A DNA stretch of 64,000 bases from Trichoplax sp. H2 (lineage: Eukaryota > Placozoa > Uniplacotomia > Trichoplacea), in contig NOWV01000007.1 of NCBI GenBank assembly GCA_003344405.1, positions 1,054,001 through 1,118,000 of the forward strand, written 5' to 3'. The notes beneath the pieces are model-generated. The model was not told where the DNA came from. It ran no database searches and saw only the letters and a list, made by a program, of their open reading frames with translations. The position numbers and the translations under genes were made by a program. This document shows, piece by piece, positions 1 to 11,549 of this stretch (positions are counted from its first letter, which is position 1; the number at the start of each line of letters is the position of its first letter).

Positions 1-1172
1 TAAGTATATGCGTGTTATGTTTGGTGTAACGACTAATATTTCGATAATAGTGAAATGATTCTTGCTAGTAAATCTAGGTATAAGGTCTTATAATACTGTC
101 GTCAAGATTAGAGTACAGTCTTTAAATGGTTGATTAAATACTTAAGAACGAATTTTGTACTTCAAACCAGTGTAATACACTTATAAATGTAATATACTTT
201 TTGTTGTTCATGGAAATGACGTAAAACTTCGACTTTACGGCACTTTAAGATTTAAATACTAGTCATGAATTAACTTACACTATTATATATATCTTACTAA
301 TATTAATATAGAAAGAACAGAGAAGAACATGTGAGCAAGTGATAAATGCTAAATATTCATTGATGTATTAGGATATTTTATTCAGAGTTAATGTTCAGCA
401 ATGCATACGCTTGAAGAGCATACAAGTGTAGTTACAAGATTTAAAGTGAAATAAGTTAGTACAAATGATATTTCATTTGAAATAAACCATCAGCTTAACG
501 GGAGTTATGGCATTGTATAGAGCTACTAAATATACAATCAATCTTAATGTTATATTAGATGTTACATAGGCTGAGCTTAAAACTGCAGGAATGCTCAAAA
601 GGTATGCACTCATAAATATAGATCATGGAAAAGCTTTCAAGTAGATTGGATTGGAAAGTATCATTACAGATTTTCTTATTTCTAGTATTGCGACGTTGTT
701 TGATATTTTTACATATTTTATGCTATTTCAGTATAACTACTAGCAACATTAATGTTTTAACAGGATATAAAAATGCTCATGATAATAAAATCGCCAACTT
801 TTCACCGCTAAGGAATAAAATTTGGGGTATATTTTAGTGTAAAATTTACGATGTCGCACTCATGTACGGTTATCAAAATAATTTCTTTTAGTATAGAGGG
901 AGTAAAATAGAACGCAAGGGTAAATTATTCTAATATACAAGGTGTTGACTTTCAGTGTTGATGCATTAAGTTCGCTCTAAATATTTACGGCTTAAATGTA
1001 CATAAAATCAGGTCAATAAGGTTGAAGTACCTGTATGGTGTATACGTATACAATTGTTTGTGTGAGCGATAGGAAATAGTATTGGATTATATGATATATC
1101 AAAGACAATTATTGAACAAAAAATAATGGATAGCAACCGTAGTAAGATTACCACTAGATAGCCTAAGAAATG
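1..1172. other. Intergenic flank, no gene seen
   Basis: This is AT-rich sequence downstream of the hinderin-like gene, which ends at 1173 on the minus strand. The only open frame of note (625-837, plus, 70 codons) resembles no family I know, has no visible splice context and looks like chance in AT-rich DNA. I see no tRNA, repeat array or obvious element. Confidence 0.6.
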
Positions 1173-4100
1173 TTATTGAACAAAGAACACATCTTCCAAC
1201 ATAGAATCTTCCTGATCTTTAATAATGTCAAAGTTGAAAGATGCTCCTTTTGAATAACGCGACCCCACAGCGTTAGGTCGTCCTTTCCTTTCCAGATTTT
1301 CTTCTGTTTGCCAATTTCTATATCATATAAGTATCGAAATATTGCATTTAGATATGTTGAATGTTTATTTTACTTATAATATAAGTAATGTTACATTATC
1401 AACGAGTGCTTCTTCAAGATTCATCAATCAATTACTGTAAGATAATCTAGAGCACTTTATCGTCTAAGTATATCAGGAAAATAATTAAGATTCTAATGTA
1501 CGCTTATATTGCGCTATAAATTACTTAAGTCTTTCAGTCTTGAATACATGGTTACAATAATTTCAATAAAATTTGAAAGATTTAGAATAATTAGCCTATA
1601 AATGTAAGGACTGGGCTAAGCTAGCTTTCCAAAGAAATCATATGATAATAAATATATGAAATCAGAATATTATTCGTTGTTGCTACTGTGATCGGTACTT
1701 TTGAGAGTGAAAGCATGTTCTACGCGATCATTTGGAAATAGAATTGTTCATGCGATCATCTTATACGGAAAGATAAATAGAAAAGTGCATTTATTTAATA
1801 CATGGTACCTTATATGCCCATGAAGTTCATTCTTAGAAGGTTCAGATCGATTGGTTGTTACGCGAACTGCTCGTTTAGGGGTTAGTGGAGATGAAATATA
1901 GCCTGTTGATAATTCACTATAATCATTTTTTAGATCTTTACTAGTATTATCATTATTGTGTATTGCAATTTGCTTTCTATGTTTGATTTGTGACAATGCA
2001 ATATCGGTTAAATTGTCTGAATCACTTTCATCCAGATTGACATTGCTATGCCGCAGTTTATTAGGAGAGCTACGACCTGATGGTGAACTGTAATCTACAC
2101 TGCGATGTTCTTCTCTTTCTAGATGGTTCAATTTTGGGGGTCGAGATGGCGTCAATCTTTGATTTTTTGGATCACCAATAGAGGATTGATCATCATTAGT
2201 ATTATTGGACAATCTACGATGTATCTCTTTGGTATCTAGTAATTCTACTGATTGATTTGTAACATTTAATTCTATAGACTTTTCAAGAGATCGTAGATAG
2301 TGTTTAATAAATTGCTGATTTTCTATAATTTTTTGTTGCAATTTATCAATATTAACTTGATCTGACGGTGTTGTAAGTTGATAATTGGCCAAGGATTTAC
2401 TATAAGGCTTTTTAAAAATTGTCAAATCTTTTGTTAGTTTCAAATTTGGATCGACAGGAAAGTTGGCTTGATCTTGGTTAATAATATTAGACTCATTTCT
2501 ATCTGACTGTAACTGATTAAATTTAGGTAAGCAATCACGAGTATTACTCCGATGAGATGGATTACTTTCTTCATGAGTAGTACCAATGTATTGAGTATTT
2601 TGTCCTAAAAGTTGGGCCGTATCTTGATCTTCATTTTCATTGTCGTATTTCTCTTTTGGCATAGAGACTACAGGCTCTTCAGCAGTATTAAAGTCTTCAT
2701 ACATTGTCGACAAATCTTTTTCCTGTTGAAGAAGATGAAAATATTGCAATTCTAATAGCTTTTTCTGTTCTTTTAATTCATGATAAAGTTGAATAAGATT
2801 TATTTTTAGATTTTCTCCAGATGGATTGTCAAGTTCTTTCTTGATTAAGTCGTCATCATCGGATCGAAAATATATCTTATTTTTGTATGATTCACCATGA
2901 TCATGATCATCTTTCTTGACCTTGTCATGTTCCAAATGAAATCCGTCATTTCCCACTACTTTACTGGAGGTATTGTTGCTTTCAACAACTATCCACCCAT
3001 AGTGGTGAAAATAAATGAAGTAAATATAAATATTAGGCGAATTTTATATTCTATAACTCTAATTCTAAAAATTTTATAATCCTTTACCTTGATCTATACT
3101 ACTTGCATTGGTATAATCAGCTTGATGTGTTATTAATTCATTAACCAATTTTAGTTTATCATTTATTTTTTGAATTAAATTCTCGTGCGATGGATTAGTT
3201 GCCTCACTTTCCTGGTCTATCTGAGATCCTTGCTTAGGGTTTGCGACTTTTGTTCTAATATTGCCTTCTCGGCTAATTAAAATATCTTTCTTGATAGGAG
3301 ATTTTTTCCATATTGATGGTGAAGTAGAAACTCCCACCTTGAAGAGAGTTAAGTCTTTAAACTTAATTCTGCAGTTACACCATTTGCTTTGAATTTTAAA
3401 ATTTACGTAAGCATTAAGAGCTATTGATTTATAAAAGAATGTACCGAGGTTTTGGCAGATGAATTTAGAATTTCTTCTTTTCCACGTTGCAAAGATGCTA
3501 TTTGCCCTTTAAGTTCATTTAATTGCTGCATGCAGTTCTGATATTTGCTATAAAGTCGTGGCATTAGTTAAAGATTATTCTTTTAGTAACATTCTATTCT
3601 GTGTCTATTTAGCATTCCTACATTTTTAATAAAAAATTAGCAATATACAATTATTAACATATGTGTAACAGTAAGATAGCTATCATCAAATATTAAATTT
3701 GCATAGTCGAATAAAATTTTGAATAAAATTTGAATTAAAAAAGATATTAGCTCTTTCTTCATCGCTTTTATCTTTTTCATTTAATATTTCATTAATTCTT
3801 GTTTCAAATAACTGGCGCTGGCTATTGAGTTCTTTTTTCAATTTTTCTCGATCTTCATTTATTTTTGCAAGTTCCTGTATCAACGGATTAATTTCAATGA
3901 TTCATTATCTCTATTATCATATGCAATAATAACTACTATCATCAAGTTTGTGCGCTGCAATAACTTGTTTTGCTTTAGCAGTCTATTCAGACAATGTGAT
4001 ATAGAATGAATTTTTTGATTCATCTGTGGTAGTTATAGGCGGAATAGTATATAATGATTTCCATTTAGGCAGTTTATTTATATCTTAGGATGTAAGTCCT

Positions 4101-4309
4101 TCAAATTTGTCATTTTAACAGCATACTGCTTGCAATATTACCTTTATAAGATCGGCAACCCTCTTTTTATCTTCTAAACGTAAATCTTTAATCGTTACAC
4201 CTTCATTGAGACGCATTTGTTCGGTATCATTCATTATTTTATTAACATTAGATGCTGAAGCTTGCTTATTCGCCTTTCTTGAAATGGTTTTATTTTCTGA
4301 TAAAATCAT
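1173..4309 (-). CDS. Hinderin-like (KIAA1328 family) coiled-coil protein, 6 exons
   Basis: Minus-strand exons are 4309-4142, 3874-3748, 3557-3445, 3337-3088, 2955-1809 and 1317-1173; the phases close and give about 649 residues. Residues 42-99 carry the signature I associate with hinderin: KDLRLEDKKRVADLIK continuing into ELAKINEDREKLKKEL, a long charged coiled coil, followed by RLYSKYQNCMQQLNEL. A second coiled coil lies near residues 270-299 (INLIQLYHELKEQKKLLELQ). The rest is low-complexity and Ser/Asp/Asn-rich, and the protein ends in EDVFFVQ. There is no signal peptide or membrane segment. Vertebrate hinderin is a poorly characterised protein reported to bind the cohesin subunit SMC3; no function is inferred here beyond coiled-coil scaffolding. 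Intron 2 has AT-AC ends. The open frame of exon 5 runs on to 1748, but the AAG/GTACCA donor at 1809 joined to the 1317 exon keeps phase and adds a plausible C-terminus. The start is the first ATG of exon 1. Family assignment is from memory of the motif. Confidence 0.8.
3558..3747 (-). other. U12-type AT-AC intron (hinderin intron 2)
   Basis: Read on the minus strand, exon 2 ends at 3748 (GAGCTA) and is followed by ATATCTTTTT, one base off the minor-spliceosome donor consensus ATATCCTTT. The 190-nt intron ends ATCTTTAACTAATGCCAC at 3558. TCTTTAAC resembles the U12 branch site TCCTTRAC and sits about 10 nt before the terminal AC, the short spacing typical of U12 introns. No GT is available after codon ARA in exon 2 before the stop at 3686, so a GT-AG alternative would have to cut back into the coiled coil. 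Joining at AT/AC restores the reading frame (codon split A+GA, Arg99) and yields the family motif RLYSKYQ. Confidence 0.85.
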
Positions 4310-6415
4310 TATGATATGAGTTGGTCAATTAAATCTATTTAGCGCCTATTAACTTCTAAGTTATAGACGATTTACGTAGTAATGCATACCGCATTTCGTA
4401 TCAATGATGATTATCACATGCGATAATATCGATAATTAAGTAGTCAAACTTTTAGCTTGTAAAACAGCCTTAACTAATAACACTGTCTCTGGAAATCAGA
4501 TCAGTATTTATTTAATATAAACGTTAATTTGCGATATATAAGAATAGTTTAGCGTACATTTTCATTGCTAATCATTATCCCATGAATTAATTAATGGGAT
4601 AACGGGAAAGAAAAATCTAGAAAGGTTTAATTCGGAAACAAATATTGACCTACCGTGCGTATCTAATGACATATTGGTAATCGCTTTTCCATCCTGTTTA
4701 TGTTTATCCTGGCGAACTTTTAATTTAATATTTAATGTTATGACTAATTAATCCTTGCAAACCCGTTATGCCTTATAAACCTTCAGTAGCTATCCATTAA
4801 AACATTATATTTCATAGCAAAGTAATCTATCTATAACAGAAATCAATTCATTTCTTGCTTCTTGATTAAGTTTTCGCTTAGTTTAAGACCTCTGATGTTT
4901 AAAATGTTTTTAATTAATTTCCTTTTAATCCTTACATTTACTCCAGAAGAAGTCGACTGGATGGCGGTCTTGCTCATTGAAGGCCATTGTTGCCTTGGTG
5001 ACTGAGCATGTGCAGAAATTTGAAACCTTCCTCACACTTTCTTGCATCAGTTTCAGCAAAGATGATGAATAACTAATTCAGTTTATAGACACTTAAAGAT
5101 GATATTAAGGAGTTTAAGAAAGGATAAATGTATCTAAGATTACAAAATCAAGAGAGAGTACTTGGTTAATTAAGTTAACTTAGTAAGGGATCCCAAGATG
5201 AGAGGCTACAATACTCCGTAAAGTACTTACAGTATCCTGGTTCTTATTATTAGGGGTTTATTAAGAAAGAAGAAATGTGTCTACGAGCTCAACATGGAGA
5301 CAGAGCACTTGGTTAATTATGTTAGTAAGAGTACTGTACTATCTGACCTTGTGAATTTCGAAAGCCTGGGTGAAGAAATTACAAGAGAGTAGAGCAATTT
5401 CAGCGAGGTGCACGAAAAAATTATATTGGGGTGAATGGGTCCACACGAACCAATTCACTATTGCATACTGTTGACTCGATTCTGCAACACGCTAAACAGA
5501 AGTGACAGAGTTTAGTCGAGAAGTAAACTATCAGCTTGTAGAGGGTATAAAAGTGTTTCACTACATACCAAGACGTGGCTTACTCGTAGAGCTGTTCGAC
5601 TTTTCTTATCATTACAACACAGCATTTTGCGTCCATAAGGTACACTAAATCGTGCTCATGTCGGCCAACGCTCCAATGATGGTTAAATAAATAATAATGA
5701 TTTTGACTGACAAGAAGTGTTGTTCAAGTTCCAAAGCGCTGTTGATTGAACAGTGCTCAGTAAAAGAGGCATCCTTGAATTTTATTGATTTGATACGTCG
5801 AAAAATATCGATTTTAGTAACTGTCGAGCAGATTTAAATGATGGAAAATCATATCGTTAGTAGCATCATTTTTTTTATTACACAGCTGTAGTCATAGGAA
5901 CACTGCAGAGTAACTACTTTGCTGGCTAGAAACAATGAGAGCTGTAAATTGCGATTGCGAACTGGCATAGAGACAGTTTTTTTTTGCATTTTTGATCATG
6001 TTAGTAGGTCATTGCAGAGACTACCTAACAAACGATCATTTTCCCTTTAGCTTAATAATATAAGGAGATAGAAGAAATGTTTTGAGTGCTGCTGCACCCT
6101 ATGTGCTGATCAATTTAGACGATACTGTCGTTGTATTAATCAGTTTAGCGGTTCAATATCCCCCGCGATTTTAATTTTATACTACAGTATACTAATTAAG
6201 AAATTAGGGTAATAAAAAATATCAAAAAATCGCTCAGCACTGGTTCTCACTTGGCCTGTATACTCGCATATGGTTTCTATTTGTAAAACAGCTCAAGAAA
6301 TTGGTTGCTAATCATACCAATTAATAATGCGTTTGAGTATTTTTGCTGGTCATTCTACCATACGCTATCACTGAAACCGTATATCACTCTGTACATGGTA
6401 CCTACTATAATCATT
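4310..6415. other. Intergenic between hinderin-like gene and tandem repeat
   Basis: This is the 5' flank of the hinderin-like gene and lies in the divergent interval shared with PDE12. A clear TATAAAAG occurs at 5546-5553 on the plus strand, followed by an 11-codon ATG frame at 5658-5690 and an AATAAA-containing stretch immediately after. No longer gene is visible. The last 100 bases begin to resemble the repeat unit that follows (tacgctatcac...catggtac). Confidence 0.5.
5546..5553 (+). promoter_or_regulatory. Candidate TATA box
   Basis: TATAAAAG lies in a locally GC-richer stretch (about 5380-5660) on the plus strand, 2.1 kb upstream of PDE12. It could drive a short non-coding transcript or an upstream PDE12 5' exon. 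The evidence is the motif alone. Confidence 0.25.
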
Positions 6416-6419
6416 CAAG

Positions 6420-7338
6420 CATCTGATTTGGATGATTTGCAAGACTATCGCGGACAGTATAGTCTATCGTTTCAGATATACTATAGACTTGAGATGACCA
6501 ACAAAATCGTCAGTCTCGTCATTTTTACTCCAATTAACGGCTGTTACCAATCGCCTCCCATTTCCTGTTTGAGAAAACTGTAGCAAACCCTGTGCAAAGT
6601 GAACTGTCGCCTCTTGTAGCTTTACCTTGGTCATATACCAAAGGGTCAAGACAAACAGTACGACAATGAATTTGCACATGATAGTAATCCTCTTACTTAT
6701 ACGCTATCAGTGAGACTAACATGGTATATGATTAATCATTCAAGCATCTGATTTAGATGATTTGCAAGACTATCGTGGACAGTATAGTCTATCGTTTCAG
6801 ATATACTATAGACTTGAGATGACCAACAAAATCGTCAGTCTCATCATTTTTACTCCAATTAACAGCTGTTACCAATCGCCTCCCATTTCCTGTTTAAGAA
6901 AACTGTAGCAAACCCTGTGCAAAGTGAGCTGTCTCCTCTTGTAGCCTTACCTTGGTCATATACCAAAGGGTCAAGACAAACAGTATGACAATGAATTTGC
7001 ACATGATAGTAATCCTCTTATACGCTATCAGTGAGGCTAACATGGTATATAATTAATCATTCAAGCATCTGATTAGGATGATTTGCAAGACCATCGTGGA
7101 CAGTATAGTCTATCGTCTCAGATATACTATAGACTTGAGATGACCAACAAAATTGTCAGTCTCATCATTTTTACTCTAATAAGCGGCTGTTGCCAATCGT
7201 CTTCCTTTTCCAGTTGAAAAAAGTGTAGCAAAATCTGCGCAAAACGAACTGTCGCCTCTTGTAGCCTTACCTTGGTCATATACCAAAGGGTCAAGACAAA
7301 CAGTATGACAATAAATTTGCACACGATAGTAATCCTGC
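6420..7338. repeat. Three tandem copies of a ~325-bp unit with a signal-peptide-like ORF on minus
   Basis: Units start at catctgatt: 6420, 6745 and 7076 (periods 325 and 331). Copies 1 and 2 are nearly identical; copy 3 is more diverged and is truncated near 7338, where unrelated sequence begins. On the minus strand copies 1 and 2 encode MCKFIVVLFVLTLWYMTK or a one-residue variant (ATG at 6679 and 7004), immediately followed by a splice-donor-like AAG/GTAAAG or AAG/GTAAGG, and about 90 nt later by a pyrimidine-rich AACAG acceptor-like site. Copy 2 has a stop before that acceptor if unspliced. Copy 3 has lost the ATG (GTG). This looks like a duplicated small secreted-protein exon or a duplicated piece of one; no family is recognised. 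Confidence 0.75.
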
Positions 7339-7669
7339 TAGAGACAGCCGTGATGTCAATACTGGATTGCCATTGGCCATGACCAATGTGTATCGTACAG
7401 TCCATACTCGTATAGTGATCTATAGGAGGAAAAAATACGACGTACCTCGGATAGCAAGTAGGACCTAGAGAGCGTTATTGCACGCGAGCTTGATGATCAA
7501 GATATCGAAATCCTAACGGAAAGGAATAGAAATGGTTGCAAAGTACAGCATATCACGTTATCACGTCTAAAAGGTTGCAATCTTTCTACTACGATAGAGT
7601 TAATCGGTTGGTATTGAGCCTTGAACTTGTTACTGTGGATAATCTAATTGTAGCATACCTGTATATTGA

Positions 7670-9964
7670 ATGCTTGCAACACTGCCCAAGGTAGTCCAGG
7701 TTATCTCAAGGTGTAGCCGAAGGAGTTGGAATCGATTAATAGCTAATAGTAGTGTTCAATTATTTCTATCTACGAGTTGGTTGTGCCATTACACCATGAA
7801 TAAAGCTATAGTCAGGATCCCTCCAGATAACAATATTGTTTGCATTGATTATGATATTGGATTTAAGATGCGTTACTTGCAACGCGACAAAGATGAAGTC
7901 GTCAGTCGTGCATTAGCCAGAATCAAGTTAAGTTATATCAAGGAAAAACAATCCCCAAAAAAGAAAGGAAAACGCAATCGACAACCACCACAACAAGATT
8001 CGGATGTACTACAGGCTTTCTTACTCGATGGGAATGGAAATCGAATAGATGAAAATATCACCAACGGTATAGCATGGTCTCAAGCAAAACAACTCGTTGT
8101 TGGTGATAAACAATATGCTATTGAAGTTAATCCACCCAAAATTTTATCCTTGCGCTTACCGGATACGATAATGGCTCAATTTCCTATGGTACCGATATTG
8201 ACTGCGGAATTTACTGATACCATAAAGTACGATTGGTTCACCATAGCACCTGATAGTAATGAAGAGACATTAGTTGAATCTAAGATTGTCAATCACGATT
8301 CTACGCAAATAACGGCCTTTATACCCCAAACTCAGCATGTTGGCTCCAAGTTAAAGGTAGTTTGCACACCTTATAATAGCCAACATACTCAAGGCTCCGA
8401 TCCTTCATCTGTAACCGTAGCGGCAGCAATAACTGCTGGTCCAGGTACTTGCCCTTGCCAAATGACTCATCTCTACACCAAGAAACGTTTAACTCAACCT
8501 GATTCTTTCCGCATTGTCAGTTATAACGTGTTAGCTGATACTTATTCAAGTCAAGAGCATACACAAAAAGTCTTATTCCCTTATTGTCCTCCATACGCAC
8601 TCAGTATTGATTATCGAAAGTTGTTAATCACACGAGAGCTATATGGATACAACGCCGACATTATTTGTTTACAAGAATGCGATAAAGATATATTTAACCA
8701 ATTCTATGCTCCGTTTATGAAAGGGTTAGGCTACGATGGCATCCAAGATAGCAAAAGTATGCTCAATTTTACATGCATATAGCTCACACAACGACTTGTA
8801 GATTACAAAAGTTTCATGGATTGATTCTCTTCAATCCCCATATAGTCGATCATTCTCTTTTCTTATCCATCATAACTAGTGTTGAACATCACTTGCTCAA
8901 GATATCGAACTTTTCTATTCTTGATATTTTTCATTGACTAACTCCATCTATTTTACCCTTATTAATCCTAGTTAACAATAGAGAAGGAGAAGCGACATTC
9001 TATCATATGGATCGATTTAATATGATTGATCATCATTGTCAAAGTATTGGTAATACCTTGAAAAATGTGAGTTTAAAACTAAATGGAATATGGTCATCAT
9101 TTTTATTGATGATTGGCAGTAATATACCTGGATTGCTTTTTACCATACATAACATAGGATGAAATCTTTAAACAAATTTGTAAATGTCCCACATTGAAGT
9201 ATAGGTTACTTAACAGGAATAGCATAGTACAGGTATACAGAAGTAAACATAGCCGTAGTTTTATTTAAAGTGCAATTTTATATTTTTTAGCGGGATCCAT
9301 TGATAGATAATTGAGTTATTTCTACCTTTAGATTGTAACTTTACAACCCAAAGAACTGGAGAATATTAGATTGGTAGTAGTCAATACGCACTTTTATTTT
9401 AGACCACAAGCTTCTCACATTAGAGTTCTTCAGGGCTATTCCATGTTGAAATGTGTAGAGAAATACTGTGAAAAATTCATAGGTAAGTTGTTTGTATGAA
9501 AAATATCACTATTCCAAATGTGGTATACATACATATTCCGCATAGGCCTATTTGTATCTACTCTTAATGCTTCCATACTTCATGTAGGTAATGATGTTCG
9601 AGTTTTATACTGTGGAGATTTTAATAGTCATCCTCGTACAGCTCTTGTTAAGTTAATGACAACTGGTAGTGTCCAATCCAATGATCCTGTATGGCATGAA
9701 GGCGGCGAGGAAGAATTCTGTGAGAATATTTCCCTACGAAATGACAAGAAATGTGTTAGTTTTACTGGATATCCTCAATTTACTAATTTCGTCAATGGAT
9801 TCGTCGAATGTCTGGATTATATATTTGGTCAGCCGGAACATTTTCAAGTCGAACAAGTCTTTCCTTCTATGACAGAAGAAGTAGCTACCGCATATACCGC
9901 TTTGCCTTCTGTTGTTTCACCGTCCGACCATGTTGCTATTGGCTGTGATTTGAGGTTGAAGTAG
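7670..9964 (+). CDS. PDE12: 2',5'-phosphodiesterase 12 (mitochondrial deadenylase/2-5A phosphodiesterase)
   Basis: Exons 7670-8756, 8984-9066, 9158-9232, 9332-9482 and 9588-9964 close in phase and give about 590 residues; the human protein is 609. PDE12 hydrolyses 2',5'-oligoadenylate and removes poly(A) from mitochondrial RNAs. Residues 1-42 are Arg/Ser/Leu-rich and nearly free of acid, like a mitochondrial targeting peptide; MNKAIVRI at residue 43 aligns with the conserved N-terminal start of the mature region. PGTCPCQMTHLYTKK (259-272) precedes an endonuclease/exonuclease/phosphatase fold: SYNVLAD (284-290), ICLQE with the metal-binding Glu336, NTHFY (433-437), CGDFNSHP with Asp476 and Asn478, and PSDHVA with Asp579-His580. 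All expected catalytic positions are present, so the gene should be active. Exons 2 and 3 are only 83 and 75 bp and do not stand out as open frames; they are supported by ATFYHMDRF and LLNRNSIVQ matching the human protein. Alternative start: ATG at 7796. Confidence 0.95.
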
Positions 9965-11549
9965 TTGTTTGCCATGGTTCAGTTATGATCTTTTACGAAA
10001 TTCTTAACTGCAGTTAATTTATTTTAATCAAAATTCTGTCTGCATTGCTTTCATTTATACTTCATCACGAATGGAAGCAACCAATCGAAGTAATATGCAA
10101 ATTTTACTGCATTTTTCTTATTCTTTAGATCTTTCTTAACTCTTGTCGATGCAGTCATAATGATAGAATTAGCTAATGTTACAAAATTGCAGAATCAGTA
10201 TTAGCATAGTATTTAGTTTGCGCAATGAATTGGCAATTATTCAGTTGACATACAGTGCAGAATATATTTTACAAATATTTTTACATGGCTTTACGATTTA
10301 TCAGCCTTGAGACATGAATTACTATTACATCGTGTACATGACAATGATAGAACTACTCCGCTGATATTGCGTTGTGATAAATCCTCTGTAAGATTTACAT
10401 TCACTGGATAATAATACTGTACGTTATACAATACTTTTTGATGATATTTGATCGCTACCAAATTATTCATCATAATATAACTTGAAAGTACCGAAATCTA
10501 TAGTATCATACGTGCTAGCTAATTTCTGACGATGCGCACGATAACTAATGATTTTGCAGTTTGATTCCGTTGTACAGTTAAATTTATAATTTTAATACAA
10601 TTGTTATTTTCAGCATCTTGGACCAAAGTAGATCTTAAACAGAGCACATAGAAATTACGCGTCTGATCGTTTAAATATTAATAAGTGTAATTGATATCAG
10701 TCTACTGCTAATTGTTATTTCGGTCTGGTATAGTAAGCGTTGATCGATTCGATTATCTTAAGGACGAATATGAACGATAAAATCATGAAAACGGTGCTTG
10801 ACGAAGTTATACGATATGTACAACTACCGTACGATAACCGTGGTAGTCAATATATATTTTCGTGATTCAAAAAAACTCTGAGGGGTACATGTTTCGTTTC
10901 GATTTTAACTTAAATGAGCTCTATGAGGTGTCATTATTATGATAATATCAAATATTGATCATTTATCAGCTCTTAAAACACAACTTGACGAAATGCGACT
11001 TCGTATATTGTGTAATTTATGTATTTCAATTTTAACTACACGATATCAACTACTGAATATAAATTGACTCGCTATGACAATAAATGGCGAATTCTTCGCT
11101 GCTAAGATCATTTCTATTCTCGTACAACAATCAGATTACAATTTCATAATTAAAGTTGGACTGGCCTATTATCATTTTGCTTTCGTAGATATCGGTGTAT
11201 GCTTATAATGTCTGGTGATGTTTATCTTTCGCCCTAAACTAGTATCATGAATTTACAATGTCTGAATTGCTATAATCTTAGAGAGTGAGATCGTACCACA
11301 TGATCTACTCTAATAAGATCAAAACAAGTTTAATCTTATAAACTCAAACATATTTTCAATAGCACGAAGTATCTTTTACATTAAATGTTCCATTTCTTAT
11401 AGATGAATACTGGACAATTAAAAGCAAAAATATGTGAATGCATTTTTATATGATTGCCTTATCATTGGCCTGCCCAGATTATTATGATAGGATAGATTCA
11501 TCTGGTGATATTTTTATGGTTATTATTAGCGTAAGCAGCGATTGGCAGA
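9965..11549. other. Intergenic, no gene seen
   Basis: This is the AT-rich 3' flank of PDE12. No coding signal, RNA gene or clear repeat was found; the short minus frame at 10291-10473 has no support. Confidence 0.55.

Noticed and set aside
1748-1808. Read-through C-terminus of hinderin exon 5 ending at 1748
   Set aside because: Splicing at 1809 to 1317 keeps phase, uses a proper acceptor and gives an acidic, family-like C-terminus; the read-through is low-complexity hydrophobic sequence.
3686-3747. Open frame continuing past hinderin exon 2
   Set aside because: It runs into Phe/Asn-rich sequence and a stop with no GT donor; the AT-AC intron explains it.
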